Assembly (NCBI GenBank): GCA_947258815.1
Contig: CAMYJW010000032.1
Span: 1-64,000 of the forward strand
Direction of reading: 5' to 3'
Length of the DNA stretch: 64,000 bases
Source of the DNA: an uncultured Sphingomonadaceae bacterium
GTDB taxonomy: Bacteria; Pseudomonadota; Alphaproteobacteria; Sphingomonadales; Sphingomonadaceae
In this document: positions 1 to 10,684 of the stretch, piece after piece
Layout: each line of letters begins with the position of its first letter
Position numbering within the stretch: the stretch's first letter is position 1
Notes under the pieces: generated by a model
What the model was told of the DNA's origin: nothing
Seen by the model: the letters and a program-made list of their open reading frames with translations, nothing else
The model's database searches: none
Made by a program: the position numbers and the translations under genes

Positions 1-213
1 AGAAAGCAAATCCATCGAAAGACGTTGGCCCATCCATGCTGGCCTCCTTCACCAGCACGGATTTTGAATCAGAAATCACGACCGGCGGGAATCCCCACGC
101 GATTCAAAACGGTCGAAAACCGCTCTATATCGTCACTACACCCTAGAGCGTTTTCGAGGTCTAAAGCATCGCGTTACCCTACCCCAACCCGCTCAATCGT
201 CAATCAGGTGCAA

Positions 214-266
214 TTAGTCTGACAGTGCCCATTCCCGAACTGCGCAGCTGCCACGTTAGTCTGACA
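214..266. repeat. Two direct copies of TTAGTCTGACA in the non-coding left end
   Basis: The 11-mer TTAGTCTGACA occurs at 214-224 and again at 256-266, 42 bases apart. It lies in the 343-base stretch downstream of the type I polyketide synthase stop. I see no credible gene in 1-343. Repeated short motifs of this kind can be remnants of insertion-sequence ends or regulator sites, but I cannot assign these. Confidence 0.4.
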
Positions 267-343
267 AGGCCGGCGGTTCAAAAAGGAGCGGCCGTTAGCA
301 GCGCCACCTGGTAAACGAATTCCGCGACGTGCCGGCTTCGGCT

Positions 344-3300
344 TTAGTCCGCCTCTAGTCGGGCGACGACCTTATCGAGGAACTGCTGCGCTTCGTCAGA
401 CGCGAAGCCGACAGTGTCGTATCTCATGTTGATTACAAGCCCGTCCTGCGACGAGAAGCTACGCAAATCCAGCTCCACGAAATTCAAGCTACCCTTTGGA
501 ATGTTAGGAAGCATGGTGAGCTTCGCCAGCCCCATATCGATCTCTCCTGCTGCATCCGGCCGCTGAAATGCTCCCGATATGGAGTTTTGGGTCCACTTGC
601 GTGAGGTTATTTCGCCGGCAAGGTAGAGATGGGGATAGGAGCCTTGCGCAAGCACCTCGTCGCGGAATTCCTGACTCCAAAGCACGTCAACAAACGGTGC
701 GTACTGGCTTGCTTCCTCAATCTGGCTGGTGATCGATGCGGCAAGATCGGCGATGCCATTGCTCGCCGACGGGCGCACGCGGACAGGCATCTCGGATGAG
801 ACGAAGTTCGCGTAATTTTCAAGACTCCGGCTATGCCTGCGAGAGAACGGGACGGACAGGATAACCTCCTCAACCCCGCCCAGCCTAGCAAGCGTATCAG
901 CGTAAGCCGCCATGACCATCGCCGATTCTGTGGTGCCAGCGGATTGGGCCCGCTCACGGATAACTGCCTGCCGATCGATGGGCAGGGTCAGGGCGACATG
1001 CCCGGCATTGTCCGTATCCGACCTGCCACAATTTGGCGCCAACCCCTTGGACTTGCGGCCGATATCGGGAACAGGCGGTGGATCGGCAAACAGCTCACGC
1101 AGGTATCTGTCCCGGCGCTCCAGCGCTTCCGGCTTACCCACATGATCGAACTCCTCAACGAAGCGATCAATGTCCATTTCCACGTCAAGAAGATCTATTC
1201 CAAGCAGGGTTCTGAAGGTCTCTTCGATAATCAGCCCCAGCGAATGGCCGTCCATCCCGATGTGGTGCGCCATGATGACGACCAGATCACTGTCTTCGCT
1301 ATATTTGATGACGACGATGCGGAATATTGGACCGGTAACGCGAATGCCTTCCCGCAGCAACTCATAGGCGCGGTCTTTTGCCGCAGCCTCGTCCACCGCG
1401 TCCTCGACGAACAGAAGCGTCGAGGGCTCGCGTTCATGATAAGCATGATACGTGCCGTCCAGCTGGACGAAGCGCGTGCGCATTATCTCATGGCGCTTGA
1501 CGATCTTTTCAATCGTCTGTGTGAGACGGCGGACTGCCAGCGAGGGGCTCACCGTAAATGCAGACCCGCGGGTCCCGACCGTCTCGGCGCTCTCTTGATC
1601 TTCGACATCGAGTATACGTGCCAAAACAGCCTTCTGGGTGCTGGTGATGGGGATTTCACGCTCAACATTGGCGACCCCGGCAAGACCTGCAGCCGGGCGG
1701 GTCTTGGCCATAAGGCCCCTGATTTCCGGCCATTCGCTGACTGACCAGCTGCGGTCCTGCAGCTGGGGCGCGGCAGACAGGCACAGAATCTCCGCAAGCC
1801 TGGCTATCGTCCGGTCGAGCAGTTTCTGCGCGTCCTCCTCGGAAACGACATCAAGGTCCACACCAAGGCGAATATGCAACCTGGTTTCGCTGACGGCTGC
1901 CGCCAGCTGGATCTCGTGAGGCGTCTCGGCAATTTCATCGAGCGGCGTATCGAACGCGGACAACAGTGTAGCCTGATCTGCATCGATAAAGGCGAAGCCG
2001 AATTGGCGCAGAGCGATGTTTTGACTACAAAGCAGATCGCCGAATTCGCGCTCAAGGCCTGGCGTATCGACAGACTTGTGCGCAAGCGCCAGAATCTGCG
2101 CGCGCGTAACGTCCCTGAGCAGATCTGCATCGTGCGATGCAATCGCGGGGATGACAACGGGAACCGAACTGTCCAGCGGCCCGAGCAAGCCTGCCGGCTG
2201 CGTCGCTTCGCGTTCACTGAACCAATGGTCAAGGATCACTGCGTCGAGCGGCCAGGCAGCGCTGAGCGCCCGGATCCAGGCGACCATCAGGCTGGTGGAC
2301 AACGATGCAGAGGTTCCCGGCTCCACAGCGGCCAGTTTCGCATTGAGGAAACCCATGGTCCCACGGTTGCGGCCCAGCCCTACGGGCCCGGCGGCGCGGC
2401 GGCGGCCGGGGATGTGCACCGCTGCAGGCGCGTGGTGCAAGACCTCTCTCCAGTAAGCGAGATCCTGGCGCTGTTCGTCCGATCCGGCCGTGCGGCGAGC
2501 TTCCGCCAGATGATCGCGCATGCTGCAAGGTTCGCCCGGCATGCTGCCCTCTTCGGCAAGCATCTGCGCAAGCAGCAAGTGCGGCGAAAGTCTGTCCGCC
2601 GCGGCCCGGTGCGCCCTTGCCATCAGGCGATGCCCGCCCTCAGCCTTCAGACTTACGCCGACACGCCAGAGCGGCCCCGGCGGCACTGCATAGCCAAGCG
2701 TCGCATCGGTAAGTAGCCTTTCAAGGCTGGGCCTTGCGTCGAAACCAAAGCCGACAGAGCCGTCTCCAGACACTGTCGCTGATAGCCGCAACGCGTCGTG
2801 ACGCGTGACTAGCACGTCCAGCCGCTTCGCGAGATCGTCCACTGACACGCCATCTGGCACGTCGATCAACGCCAAAAGCTGGTTATCGATGGCCGCGGCG
2901 GGTGTCGACATCGGCTCATGCACAACCGCAATCGCCTCAATCTGCCGGGCAAGCGGTTCGAATTCGCCTGCGGAAGCCCCATCGCGCCCGCCGCCTTCGG
3001 CAGCGTCCGCCGCGTTCGCCGCTGCACTTAACTTGCGCTCAATCGCGACCGCGACAAGGCCAGAAAGCTTGCCGATGGTTGGTGCCTGGATGAACTGCGC
3101 AATCGGAATGTCGATATCGACTTCTGCCTCGATGCGGTTTTTCAGCTCAAACGCGGAAAGCGAATCGAGCCCGAGTTCGCTAAGCTTGCGGTCGTCCGGA
3201 ACCGCGCTGGCCTCTACTTTCAGGACTTTGGCGACATCGCCCCGGATCAGGTCTGCAAGTACGGCATCCCATGCCTCTCGCGGCATGTTCATAAGCTCTG

Positions 3301-6300
3301 CCTGAACGCGCGACTGTTCCCCGCCCGCCTCGCTCAAAACCGGCCGGATGCGCGGATTTTCGGTCGCGCCGGGATTGATCCGGCCAATCGCGGCCCAATC
3401 GAGATTGGCGAACCCCATGTTCGCTTCGCGCGCACGCAAAAGGCGTCCCAGCGCCTCGGCGGCGTCAGTATCCTGAACCGGCCTGATGCCCGCGCTGTCA
3501 AGGTAGTTCGCCAGCGCTTCAGACCGCGAGACGAAGCCGCTCCCGGCGATCATGCCCCAAGCCACTGACGTGGCCGCAAGGCCGCGATTGCGGCGATAGT
3601 CGGCAAGCGCATTAAGCACGGAGTTTGCGGCAGTGTAGTTAATCTGCCCTGCCGAGCCGACTGTCTGCGCGATCGACGACATGTTGAGAAAGAAATCCAG
3701 CGTCATGCCATGTGCCGCAGCCGCGTTATGCAGGTTCAGCCCGCCCGCAACCTTGGGGTCCAGCACGCGATCGATCTTTTCCGCATCCATCTGCGAGATA
3801 AACGCATCCTCGATCACCGCCGCGCCATGAACGATGCCGCGCAGCGGCTCATCACCTTTGGTCAGTTTGCTGAACAGCGCCTCAACCGAACTCACGTCAG
3901 TGACATCAAGCGAGGCAGTGATCACGTTCGTGCCCCGCTTCTCAATTTCGGCAATCGCCGCGGCGGCCTCTTCGTCCGCCACTCCTGAGCGGTTGGCGAG
4001 GACCACCGTGCCCGCGCCGCGCTGACTCAGCCAGTCACCAATAACGACGCCAAAGCCCTTGAGACCACCGGTAACGAGATAGCTGCCCTGCGCATCGAGG
4101 CGCATTTCGCGATCAAGATCGACCTCAACATCAAGCGCCGCCTCGTCAAACGTGACGACGACCTTGCCGATGTGCTGTGCCCGGAATAGCATGCGCATCG
4201 CCTCGGTCGTCTGGCTCGCCGGGTAGAAGGTCGCCTCAAGCGGCTGATAATCGCCATCCGCGACTTTCACCTCGACCTCATCAAGCAGCCTGCGGAACAG
4301 CTTCGGGTTATCATCCGGGATCGTCGACAGGTCGATCACCGAGTAGGCATTGTTGCGATAAAGAGAACCAAGGCCGATCGGCTTGTCCTCGGCGAGGTCA
4401 CGCTTGCCGATCTCGACCATCCGCCCCATCGGCGCGAGACATTCGAGGCTTTTGTCGATGCCCTGCCCGGACAGCGAGTTAAGCACAACATCAACACCGC
4501 GTCCGTCAGTTGCCGACAGCACCTGTTCGGCAAATTCGAGGCTACGTGAGTTCATCACCTGAGCAACACCCAGATCACGCAGATAATCGCGCTTCTTGTC
4601 GCTGCCTGCGGTGCCGAATACCTTGGCTCCGACATCGCGAGCCACCTGGATAGCGGCAAGGCCGACGCCTCCCGATGCCAGGTGCACCAGCGCAGTCTCA
4701 CCTTCGACAAGGCGAGCGACTTGCTGCAAAGAATAATGCGCGGTCAGGAACGCGACCGGCATCGTCGCCGCCTTGTGCAGGTCGACCCCCTTCGGCAAGC
4801 GCATCACCGCACCGGCATGAGTCATGGCAAAACGGCGCAGGAAACCCTTGCCCATGCCCATCACCGGATCGCCGGGCGAAAGGTTCGTCACCTCGTCACC
4901 CACTGCGCGAACAGTGCCTGCATACTCAAGCCCAAGATTGCGCCAGAACGCGGCATCGCCTTCCAGTTCGCCAGGAAGGATGCTGGTCGCCGCCATGATA
5001 TCGCGGAAATTGAGGCCAACTGCCGCAACTTCGATCAACACATCCTGCGGACCGCATTCAGGCGTAGCAATTTCCCGTAGCACGATGTTCTCGATGCTTC
5101 CGGGTGAAGTCATGGTGATGCCGAAGTTGGTGTCCTCCGCCGCGATTTCGAGCCTGCGGACAGCGGGCGCGACGGCGGCGGGCGCATGACTTTCAAGCCT
5201 AGGCACGTAGCGTTCAGCGCCGCGGACCACAAACTCGCGCTCGGCCGTTTCCATCAGCATGGCATCAGCAATCGCGGAGCCGGATTCCAGCGCTTCCGGG
5301 TCAGCGTCAACCAGGCGGACATTGCCGTGCTGCAGTTCACTCGCCATTGAGCGGCCGACACCGATCAGCGCGCTGTCGCTAACGCCGGAAAGTGGCATCG
5401 GCGCGTCGGATGCGATTGCCCGGCTCTGCGCCGTGACAACCACGATATCGGGGACGCCCAGCGACTCCGAGGTCAGCTGTTCGCAAACCTGCGCAAGCGT
5501 GACCAGCTGGCAAACGCGGTGTGACACGGCCTGCGACAGGTCCGCGCCGGACATGCCCTCGGCAGGCCTGTCTTCGCCCGATGCACAGAACACGATCGCC
5601 CCATCGCCTTGCATGCGTTCCATAAACGCCTCTACGATCCCGCGCGCTGCGGACACATCCATCGCTCCGAACGGCTCGGCATCGGCAAATTCGGTATCGA
5701 CCCCGCGACGTCCAAGCTCAGCGACCGTGCCGTCAAGAGCGGCGCTGCCATCGCCGACGACAAGCCAGCTCTTGTGCGACACGTCATCGCCCGGCTCGGC
5801 GGTATCCTTTTCGAAATGCTCCTCAAAAACGCGGTTTTCTTCAGCATCGCCGCGCACCTGCTTGCCAGCGCGCATCTTGCCAACCGCTTTCGAGCGCAAG
5901 TCGGAAATCGTGATCAGCGGCGTCCCGTCAAGCGCGGAGATGCGAAGGCAAACCGTGTCCTGATCATTCCCCCCGACAACATCGACCTGGACTGCTTCGT
6001 CAAGCGGCGCGGCCAGCAGCACTTTTCGTACACTTATGGGCAGGCGCAGCGGGTATTCGGTCTTGTCTTCCGCCGCTGGCGGTAGGGCTTCGTTTCGGTT
6101 CCAGACCCCGTCGTCCTGCGCGGCGACCGCGACGCTCGCCTGCAGCGCCGCATCGAGCATCCCCGGAAACGCGAAATAACCGTCCGCCCTGACATCTTCC
6201 CCGATCCGCAAGTCGGCGACCGCCCAATCGTCGTCGATATGCAGCCGCTCGACACACTGGAACGTCTCGCCATATTGCAGACCATGGCGCCGGGTCAGCC

Positions 6301-9300
6301 GGTAGAATTCCGACTTCTCCACTTCGGTCATGTCGGGCGTGACGAGATCCTCACGCGCAGGATCAAGCGCAAAATCGTGCCGGAAGCCATAAGCCTCGGC
6401 GCGCAGTCGCCAGTCCTCACCAGTCCCGCGGTGCAGCGTAGAGATGGCAACCCGGCCTGTCACGGGATCGAAAGTCGTGGCGAACACCACGGTGTCGTTG
6501 TCACTGATCGAGGTCGCCTCATACAGCTTGAGATCTCGCAGTTCGACCGTGCCGTCGCCAAAATGGTCACGCAGGGCCGCGCCCATGATCTCGATATAGC
6601 CGGCCGCCGGGAACAGAACGTCCGAGCCGACCCGGTGATCGGTGATATAGCCGAAAGTCTTGAGGTTGATCTCGCTGGTCCAGGACGGTTTGGACGCGAA
6701 ATCGCGGCGCCCCAGAAGCGGGTGCGGAACCGTATCATGGAGGAAGGCTTCAGCCTCTTCCGGCAGGTTGACCAGCCGCGTATTGTTCCATGGCATTTTC
6801 GGCATCGCCGGAAGCGGAGAACCGCCCGTGCGACGAGAGAAGTCGACGCCGGAAACGTAAAGGTTTGCTTCGGCCATGGCGAGCGAGTTGAAATCATCAG
6901 CCTTGCGCATGAGCGAGCTGACCGCAACGACATCGCCACCCCGGTCCTGGGCGATACCGCGGACCAGCGGCGTGACAGTACCGTGCGGACCAAGTTCGAG
7001 ATAGGCGTTGAGACCAAGGTCCACACCAAGCGAGATGGCCCGCGTATAGTTCACCGGGCTGCGCAAGTTGCGCCACCAGTATTCCTCGTCGAACCGGGTT
7101 TCTATCATGCCCGTAACCGTCGAGATGATCGGGATCGCGCCTTCGCGACATTCGACCTTGCCGAGTTCACTTCGGAACCAGTCCTCAACCTCATCAAGCA
7201 GCGTGCTGTGCCATGCGAAGTCCATCTGGATGCGCCGCACCAACACGTCAGGATGTGCCTGCGCGATCACATCCATCGCCTTGACGACATCTTCCTCGGG
7301 GCCGGAAATGGTCTGCGCAACCGGGCCGTTAAAGGCGGCGATCAGAACTTTTCCGTCTGCCGCGAGGAGCGGCTCCAGCTGGTCAACCGTCAGGCCGATA
7401 GCAGCCATCGCACCGCGCTGTGAGCACCGGTCCGGGACCTGCCCGCGCAAGGCAATGAGGCGCGCGGCAACATCAAGATCGATGCAGCCCGCCGAATGAG
7501 CAGCGGCGACTTCACCGAAGCTGTGACCAACCAGTGCCGCTGGCTGAAGGCCCTTTGCCTTCCACTTCTCAAACAGCGCGACCTGAGTCGCGAAAATCGA
7601 CGCCTGCGTGACGTCCGCAGCGTTAATGCGCGAGTCTTCCTCAGACTTGAGCATCTCCTCAACAGTCGACCAGCCGACGAGCGGGCGGAGCGCTTCATCG
7701 ACACGATCCACCGAACGGCGAAACTCGCGGTCTTTCAGCAGCAACTGGCGCGCCTGCGCCCACCACTGGCCACCCTGCCCCGAAAAGGTCATGACCAGCC
7801 GCCGATCGGAAGCGCGGCCGGTGACGATGCCCGGTGTCTCGGCGGTGTCTTCCGTCGGCTCATCCTGAGCAAGGGTCAGCAAGGCACCGCGCAGGGCCTC
7901 TCGCTCGGGAGCGACGATCAGGCCCGCGCGCTCGGCAAAGCCGTCGCGGCGCACGGCAAGGTGCTCCACCAGGTCAGGCACGGGCACGTTCGCCAATGCC
8001 CCGCCGTCGTCCAGTGCTTCGCCAAGGCGGCCAGCCCAGAGTCTGAGGACATCCTGGCTCTGCGCCGAGATCGGCACCATGATCGGCTGGTCCTGCGCAA
8101 CAGGCGCGGCCGGGTTGGCCGGGCTGGATTCCGGGCACCACTGTTCAATCAGGACAGACGCATTGGTGCCGCCGAAGCCGAAAGAATTGACCACCGAAAG
8201 AATCGGGCCGGTATCCTCGCTCAGCGGAACCGGCTCGGTCGCTACGTCAATGCGCAGCGCATCAAACGGAATATCCGGGTTCGGGCGGTTGAAATTGCGG
8301 TTGGGCAGCACCGTCCCGCGTTGGGCGACAAGCAGCGCCTTGATGAAACCGGCAACACCCGCAGCCGATTCAAGGTGGCCAAGGTTTGGCTTGAACGAGC
8401 CGACATAGACGGTATCCGGGCGCTTGCAAGAGCCGAACACCCTGCCGATCGCCGTCGCCTCAATCGGGTCTCCGACCGGGGTTCCGGTGCCGTGCGCCTC
8501 GACATAGTCGACATCGCCGGGATCGACCTCAGCCCGGTCCATCAGCGAGCTAAGCATCGCCTCCTGAGCATCGCCGCTCGGCGCGGTGATCGTTGTCGTG
8601 CGCCCGTCCTGGTTGACCAACGACTGACGGATCACGCCGTATATCCGGTCACCGTCGGCAATCGCGCTTGAGAGACGCTTGAGCAGGACAAGGCCACACC
8701 CTTCACCGCGAACGAAGCCGTCGGCGCGTTCGTCGAAAGTGTAGATGCCGCCCTGTTTGGAAAGCATGTTCGCAGCCGAAAAGGCAACGAATGGCCCGGG
8801 ATCGAGCATACAGTTTACACCGCCGGCAAACGCGTAATCGCAGGTCCCCGTTGACAGGTGCCTGACAGCCTGATCGATCGCCACGAGCGCCGATGAGCAT
8901 GCCGTATCGACCACACAACTCGGCCCGGAAAGGCCGAAACGGTGGGAAATGCGGTTCGCCGCGATCGAGAACGCCGAACCCGTGCCCGCGAAGATGTCAG
9001 CGCCGGTGACGCCTCCCTGCCTGAGCAGGAAACCGAAATCCATCGTCGATACGCCGAGGAAAACGCCGGTCGGCGAACGGCGCAGCGATTCAAGGGTTAC
9101 GCCGGCATCCTGCGTCGCCTCGAAAGCGACCTGCAGGGCAAGACGCTGCTGCGGGTCCATGCCGGTCGCCTCGCGCGGCGACATATCGAAAAAACTCGGG
9201 TCGAACCCGAACACATCATCTTGCAAGAAGCCACCCCATCGCGAATAGCTCCAACCGATGGCATCCGGATCGGGATCGTAGAAGGCATCGGCGTTCCAGC

Positions 9301-9460
9301 GATCCTCAGGGATTTCAACGATGCCGCAACGCTTCTCAAGCAGGAAATCCCAGTAAGAGTCCGGTCCGTCGATACCGCCGGGGAAGCGACAGCCTATACC
9401 GATGACGGCGACAGGTTCAACCTTGCCTTCGACGATGATATCCGTGGTCTTACTTTCCAT
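344..9460 (-). CDS. Highly reducing type I polyketide synthase with two C-terminal condensation domains
   Basis: This 3038-residue megasynthase builds a reduced polyketide or acyl chain. Domains in order: KS (about 14-440; Cys188 in DTACSS, His323, His362), AT (Ser647 in GHSFGE; specificity motif FAWHS, not diagnostic), DH (His942; a Ser stands where the usual motif Gly is; second motif LDAALQ), a structural KR half, ER (about 1480-1790, Gly-rich NADPH motif near 1597), KR (GGLKGFG near 1798, Tyr near 1940), ACP (Ser2100 in LGLDSLS), then two condensation domains. The first has HRAAADR (His2284) where HHxxxDG is expected, so it is probably not catalytic. The second has an intact HHIGMDG (His2732-Gly2738). 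I see no methyltransferase or thioesterase, so release may be by the last domain. The start at 9460 is preferred over one 22 codons upstream because an AGGGG ribosome site precedes it. It follows the type III synthase by 102 bases on the same strand, probably one operon. Confidence 0.93.
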   Translation of the reverse strand: MESKTTDIIVEGKVEPVAVIGIGCRFPGGIDGPDSYWDFLLEKRCGIVEIPEDRWNADAFYDPDPDAIGWSYSRWGGFLQDDVFGFDPSFFDMSPREATGMDPQQRLALQVAFEATQDAGVTLESLRRSPTGVFLGVSTMDFGFLLRQGGVTGADIFAGTGSAFSIAANRISHRFGLSGPSCVVDTACSSALVAIDQAVRHLSTGTCDYAFAGGVNCMLDPGPFVAFSAANMLSKQGGIYTFDERADGFVRGEGCGLVLLKRLSSAIADGDRIYGVIRQSLVNQDGRTTTITAPSGDAQEAMLSSLMDRAEVDPGDVDYVEAHGTGTPVGDPIEATAIGRVFGSCKRPDTVYVGSFKPNLGHLESAAGVAGFIKALLVAQRGTVLPNRNFNRPNPDIPFDALRIDVATEPVPLSEDTGPILSVVNSFGFGGTNASVLIEQWCPESSPANPAAPVAQDQPIMVPISAQSQDVLRLWAGRLGEALDDGGALANVPVPDLVEHLAVRRDGFAERAGLIVAPEREALRGALLTLAQDEPTEDTAETPGIVTGRASDRRLVMTFSGQGGQWWAQARQLLLKDREFRRSVDRVDEALRPLVGWSTVEEMLKSEEDSRINAADVTQASIFATQVALFEKWKAKGLQPAALVGHSFGEVAAAHSAGCIDLDVAARLIALRGQVPDRCSQRGAMAAIGLTVDQLEPLLAADGKVLIAAFNGPVAQTISGPEEDVVKAMDVIAQAHPDVLVRRIQMDFAWHSTLLDEVEDWFRSELGKVECREGAIPIISTVTGMIETRFDEEYWWRNLRSPVNYTRAISLGVDLGLNAYLELGPHGTVTPLVRGIAQDRGGDVVAVSSLMRKADDFNSLAMAEANLYVSGVDFSRRTGGSPLPAMPKMPWNNTRLVNLPEEAEAFLHDTVPHPLLGRRDFASKPSWTSEINLKTFGYITDHRVGSDVLFPAAGYIEIMGAALRDHFGDGTVELRDLKLYEATSISDNDTVVFATTFDPVTGRVAISTLHRGTGEDWRLRAEAYGFRHDFALDPAREDLVTPDMTEVEKSEFYRLTRRHGLQYGETFQCVERLHIDDDWAVADLRIGEDVRADGYFAFPGMLDAALQASVAVAAQDDGVWNRNEALPPAAEDKTEYPLRLPISVRKVLLAAPLDEAVQVDVVGGNDQDTVCLRISALDGTPLITISDLRSKAVGKMRAGKQVRGDAEENRVFEEHFEKDTAEPGDDVSHKSWLVVGDGSAALDGTVAELGRRGVDTEFADAEPFGAMDVSAARGIVEAFMERMQGDGAIVFCASGEDRPAEGMSGADLSQAVSHRVCQLVTLAQVCEQLTSESLGVPDIVVVTAQSRAIASDAPMPLSGVSDSALIGVGRSMASELQHGNVRLVDADPEALESGSAIADAMLMETAEREFVVRGAERYVPRLESHAPAAVAPAVRRLEIAAEDTNFGITMTSPGSIENIVLREIATPECGPQDVLIEVAAVGLNFRDIMAATSILPGELEGDAAFWRNLGLEYAGTVRAVGDEVTNLSPGDPVMGMGKGFLRRFAMTHAGAVMRLPKGVDLHKAATMPVAFLTAHYSLQQVARLVEGETALVHLASGGVGLAAIQVARDVGAKVFGTAGSDKKRDYLRDLGVAQVMNSRSLEFAEQVLSATDGRGVDVVLNSLSGQGIDKSLECLAPMGRMVEIGKRDLAEDKPIGLGSLYRNNAYSVIDLSTIPDDNPKLFRRLLDEVEVKVADGDYQPLEATFYPASQTTEAMRMLFRAQHIGKVVVTFDEAALDVEVDLDREMRLDAQGSYLVTGGLKGFGVVIGDWLSQRGAGTVVLANRSGVADEEAAAAIAEIEKRGTNVITASLDVTDVSSVEALFSKLTKGDEPLRGIVHGAAVIEDAFISQMDAEKIDRVLDPKVAGGLNLHNAAAAHGMTLDFFLNMSSIAQTVGSAGQINYTAANSVLNALADYRRNRGLAATSVAWGMIAGSGFVSRSEALANYLDSAGIRPVQDTDAAEALGRLLRAREANMGFANLDWAAIGRINPGATENPRIRPVLSEAGGEQSRVQAELMNMPREAWDAVLADLIRGDVAKVLKVEASAVPDDRKLSELGLDSLSAFELKNRIEAEVDIDIPIAQFIQAPTIGKLSGLVAVAIERKLSAAANAADAAEGGGRDGASAGEFEPLARQIEAIAVVHEPMSTPAAAIDNQLLALIDVPDGVSVDDLAKRLDVLVTRHDALRLSATVSGDGSVGFGFDARPSLERLLTDATLGYAVPPGPLWRVGVSLKAEGGHRLMARAHRAAADRLSPHLLLAQMLAEEGSMPGEPCSMRDHLAEARRTAGSDEQRQDLAYWREVLHHAPAAVHIPGRRRAAGPVGLGRNRGTMGFLNAKLAAVEPGTSASLSTSLMVAWIRALSAAWPLDAVILDHWFSEREATQPAGLLGPLDSSVPVVIPAIASHDADLLRDVTRAQILALAHKSVDTPGLEREFGDLLCSQNIALRQFGFAFIDADQATLLSAFDTPLDEIAETPHEIQLAAAVSETRLHIRLGVDLDVVSEEDAQKLLDRTIARLAEILCLSAAPQLQDRSWSVSEWPEIRGLMAKTRPAAGLAGVANVEREIPITSTQKAVLARILDVEDQESAETVGTRGSAFTVSPSLAVRRLTQTIEKIVKRHEIMRTRFVQLDGTYHAYHEREPSTLLFVEDAVDEAAAKDRAYELLREGIRVTGPIFRIVVIKYSEDSDLVVIMAHHIGMDGHSLGLIIEETFRTLLGIDLLDVEMDIDRFVEEFDHVGKPEALERRDRYLRELFADPPPVPDIGRKSKGLAPNCGRSDTDNAGHVALTLPIDRQAVIRERAQSAGTTESAMVMAAYADTLARLGGVEEVILSVPFSRRHSRSLENYANFVSSEMPVRVRPSASNGIADLAASITSQIEEASQYAPFVDVLWSQEFRDEVLAQGSYPHLYLAGEITSRKWTQNSISGAFQRPDAAGEIDMGLAKLTMLPNIPKGSLNFVELDLRSFSSQDGLVINMRYDTVGFASDEAQQFLDKVVARLEAD

Positions 9461-9562
9461 GTGCCCCTGCCTGTAATCTGGAGTTACCCACTGGCTGACC
9501 TCGACGGCCACCCTCATAGGCAGCATGCGAAGAAAATACGTCCATCATTCGCGGGCCTGCTT

Positions 9563-10612
9563 TCACCACTGGATGAGCGCGGTCTCAATCGTGCAACCAG
9601 GACCCATCGTGATCATCAGACCATAATCGCCAGGCCGGACTACCTGCTCCTGATCGAGACTCTCGAGTGCAAATAGAGACGATCCACTCGAAACGTTCCC
9701 ATAGTTTTCGATGACGTTCCAACTGTGCCGGAGGTCGTGATCGTCAAGCCCAAGCGCCTGCTCAATCCGCTCAATAACCCGTTTGCCGCCGCCATGGACA
9801 TGCCAGTGTGCGATGTCGCTTTGGGCAATACCGTTATCGGCAAGCAAGGCCTTTACAACAGGGCCAACATTCTCTCCGATCTTATCCGGGATCGCGCGAT
9901 CAAGGAAAAAACTGAACTTTCCAGCCTCGTCGTCCCAATCGTAGCGCATCGCGTCCAGCGTGTCGGGAATCATGATTGTCCTGAATGAAAGTATCCTGGG
10001 GTGCCTTCCAGCCGTTGCCTGTGATTCGGGCCCGAGGACGGCTGCTGCAGCACCATCGCCAAACAGGCTGTTGACCACCGCAGTGCGCACTGAGCCGTCA
10101 ACCACGTAAGCCGCAGAGCACACTTCAATACACAGCAGCGCGCCCAGCTCCGCACTGTTCGCATCAATCGCGCTGGAAACGGCGTTGAGCCCGTTCAGCC
10201 CCGCATGGCAGCCCATGCCGACCACATCGAGCCGCCTGCAACCCGTGCGCAACCCCATTTCGCGGGCAATCAGTGCACTGAGTCCGGGGGTCAGGAAACC
10301 TGTCGAGCTGACACAGCAGAGGAAATCCAGTTGGTCAGGATTCAGGCCCGCGCTATCGAGCGCGGCCTTGAGGGCAGCAATGCCGATTTCCACCCCGACC
10401 TTCTTGTGTTTTTCGAGGAGCTGTCCCTGGGATTCGGCCAGAATTGAGCCATCGTCGGCAAGTGGCAACGCCAGATATCGGTGTTTAATCCTGCCGCCCC
10501 TGAACAGCCGGGCGGTGCGCTCGTCCTTCGGATTAAGCCGGTCGAGAAGCCATTCCTGATCATGGCCAACACCGGGGTTTGCTGTACCCACTGAAATAAT
10601 GTGCGCATTCAT
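9563..10612 (-). CDS. Type III polyketide synthase, DpgA-like
   Basis: This 349-residue chalcone synthase-fold enzyme extends an acyl-CoA or acyl-ACP starter with malonyl units and cyclises the product. The catalytic triad is visible: Cys135 in GMGCHAGLNG, His273 in VHGGGK and Asn306 in NYGNVSSGSS. The region after the His (HGGGKRVIE, then ENYGNVSSGSSLF) resembles DpgA, the 3,5-dihydroxyphenylacetyl-CoA synthase of glycopeptide pathways, more than plant chalcone synthases; this is from memory of the family. The DpgB-D partners are absent from the window, so the same product is not implied. It is the first gene of a probable two-gene operon with the type I synthase. An alternative is a bacterial alkylresorcinol or alkylpyrone synthase primed by that enzyme. 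Confidence 0.9.
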   Translation of the reverse strand: MNAHIISVGTANPGVGHDQEWLLDRLNPKDERTARLFRGGRIKHRYLALPLADDGSILAESQGQLLEKHKKVGVEIGIAALKAALDSAGLNPDQLDFLCCVSSTGFLTPGLSALIAREMGLRTGCRRLDVVGMGCHAGLNGLNAVSSAIDANSAELGALLCIEVCSAAYVVDGSVRTAVVNSLFGDGAAAAVLGPESQATAGRHPRILSFRTIMIPDTLDAMRYDWDDEAGKFSFFLDRAIPDKIGENVGPVVKALLADNGIAQSDIAHWHVHGGGKRVIERIEQALGLDDHDLRHSWNVIENYGNVSSGSSLFALESLDQEQVVRPGDYGLMITMGPGCTIETALIQW

Positions 10613-10684
10613 TGATGACTAGCCTCGATAGACGAGCCCCATAGATGTACTGTTGCGTTGCGTCAAACAAGCGACAACAACAAT

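Noticed and set aside
6239..8671. Long plus-strand frames inside the type I polyketide synthase
   Set aside because: They mirror the KS, AT and DH domains on the other strand and have no ribosome sites or known motifs.
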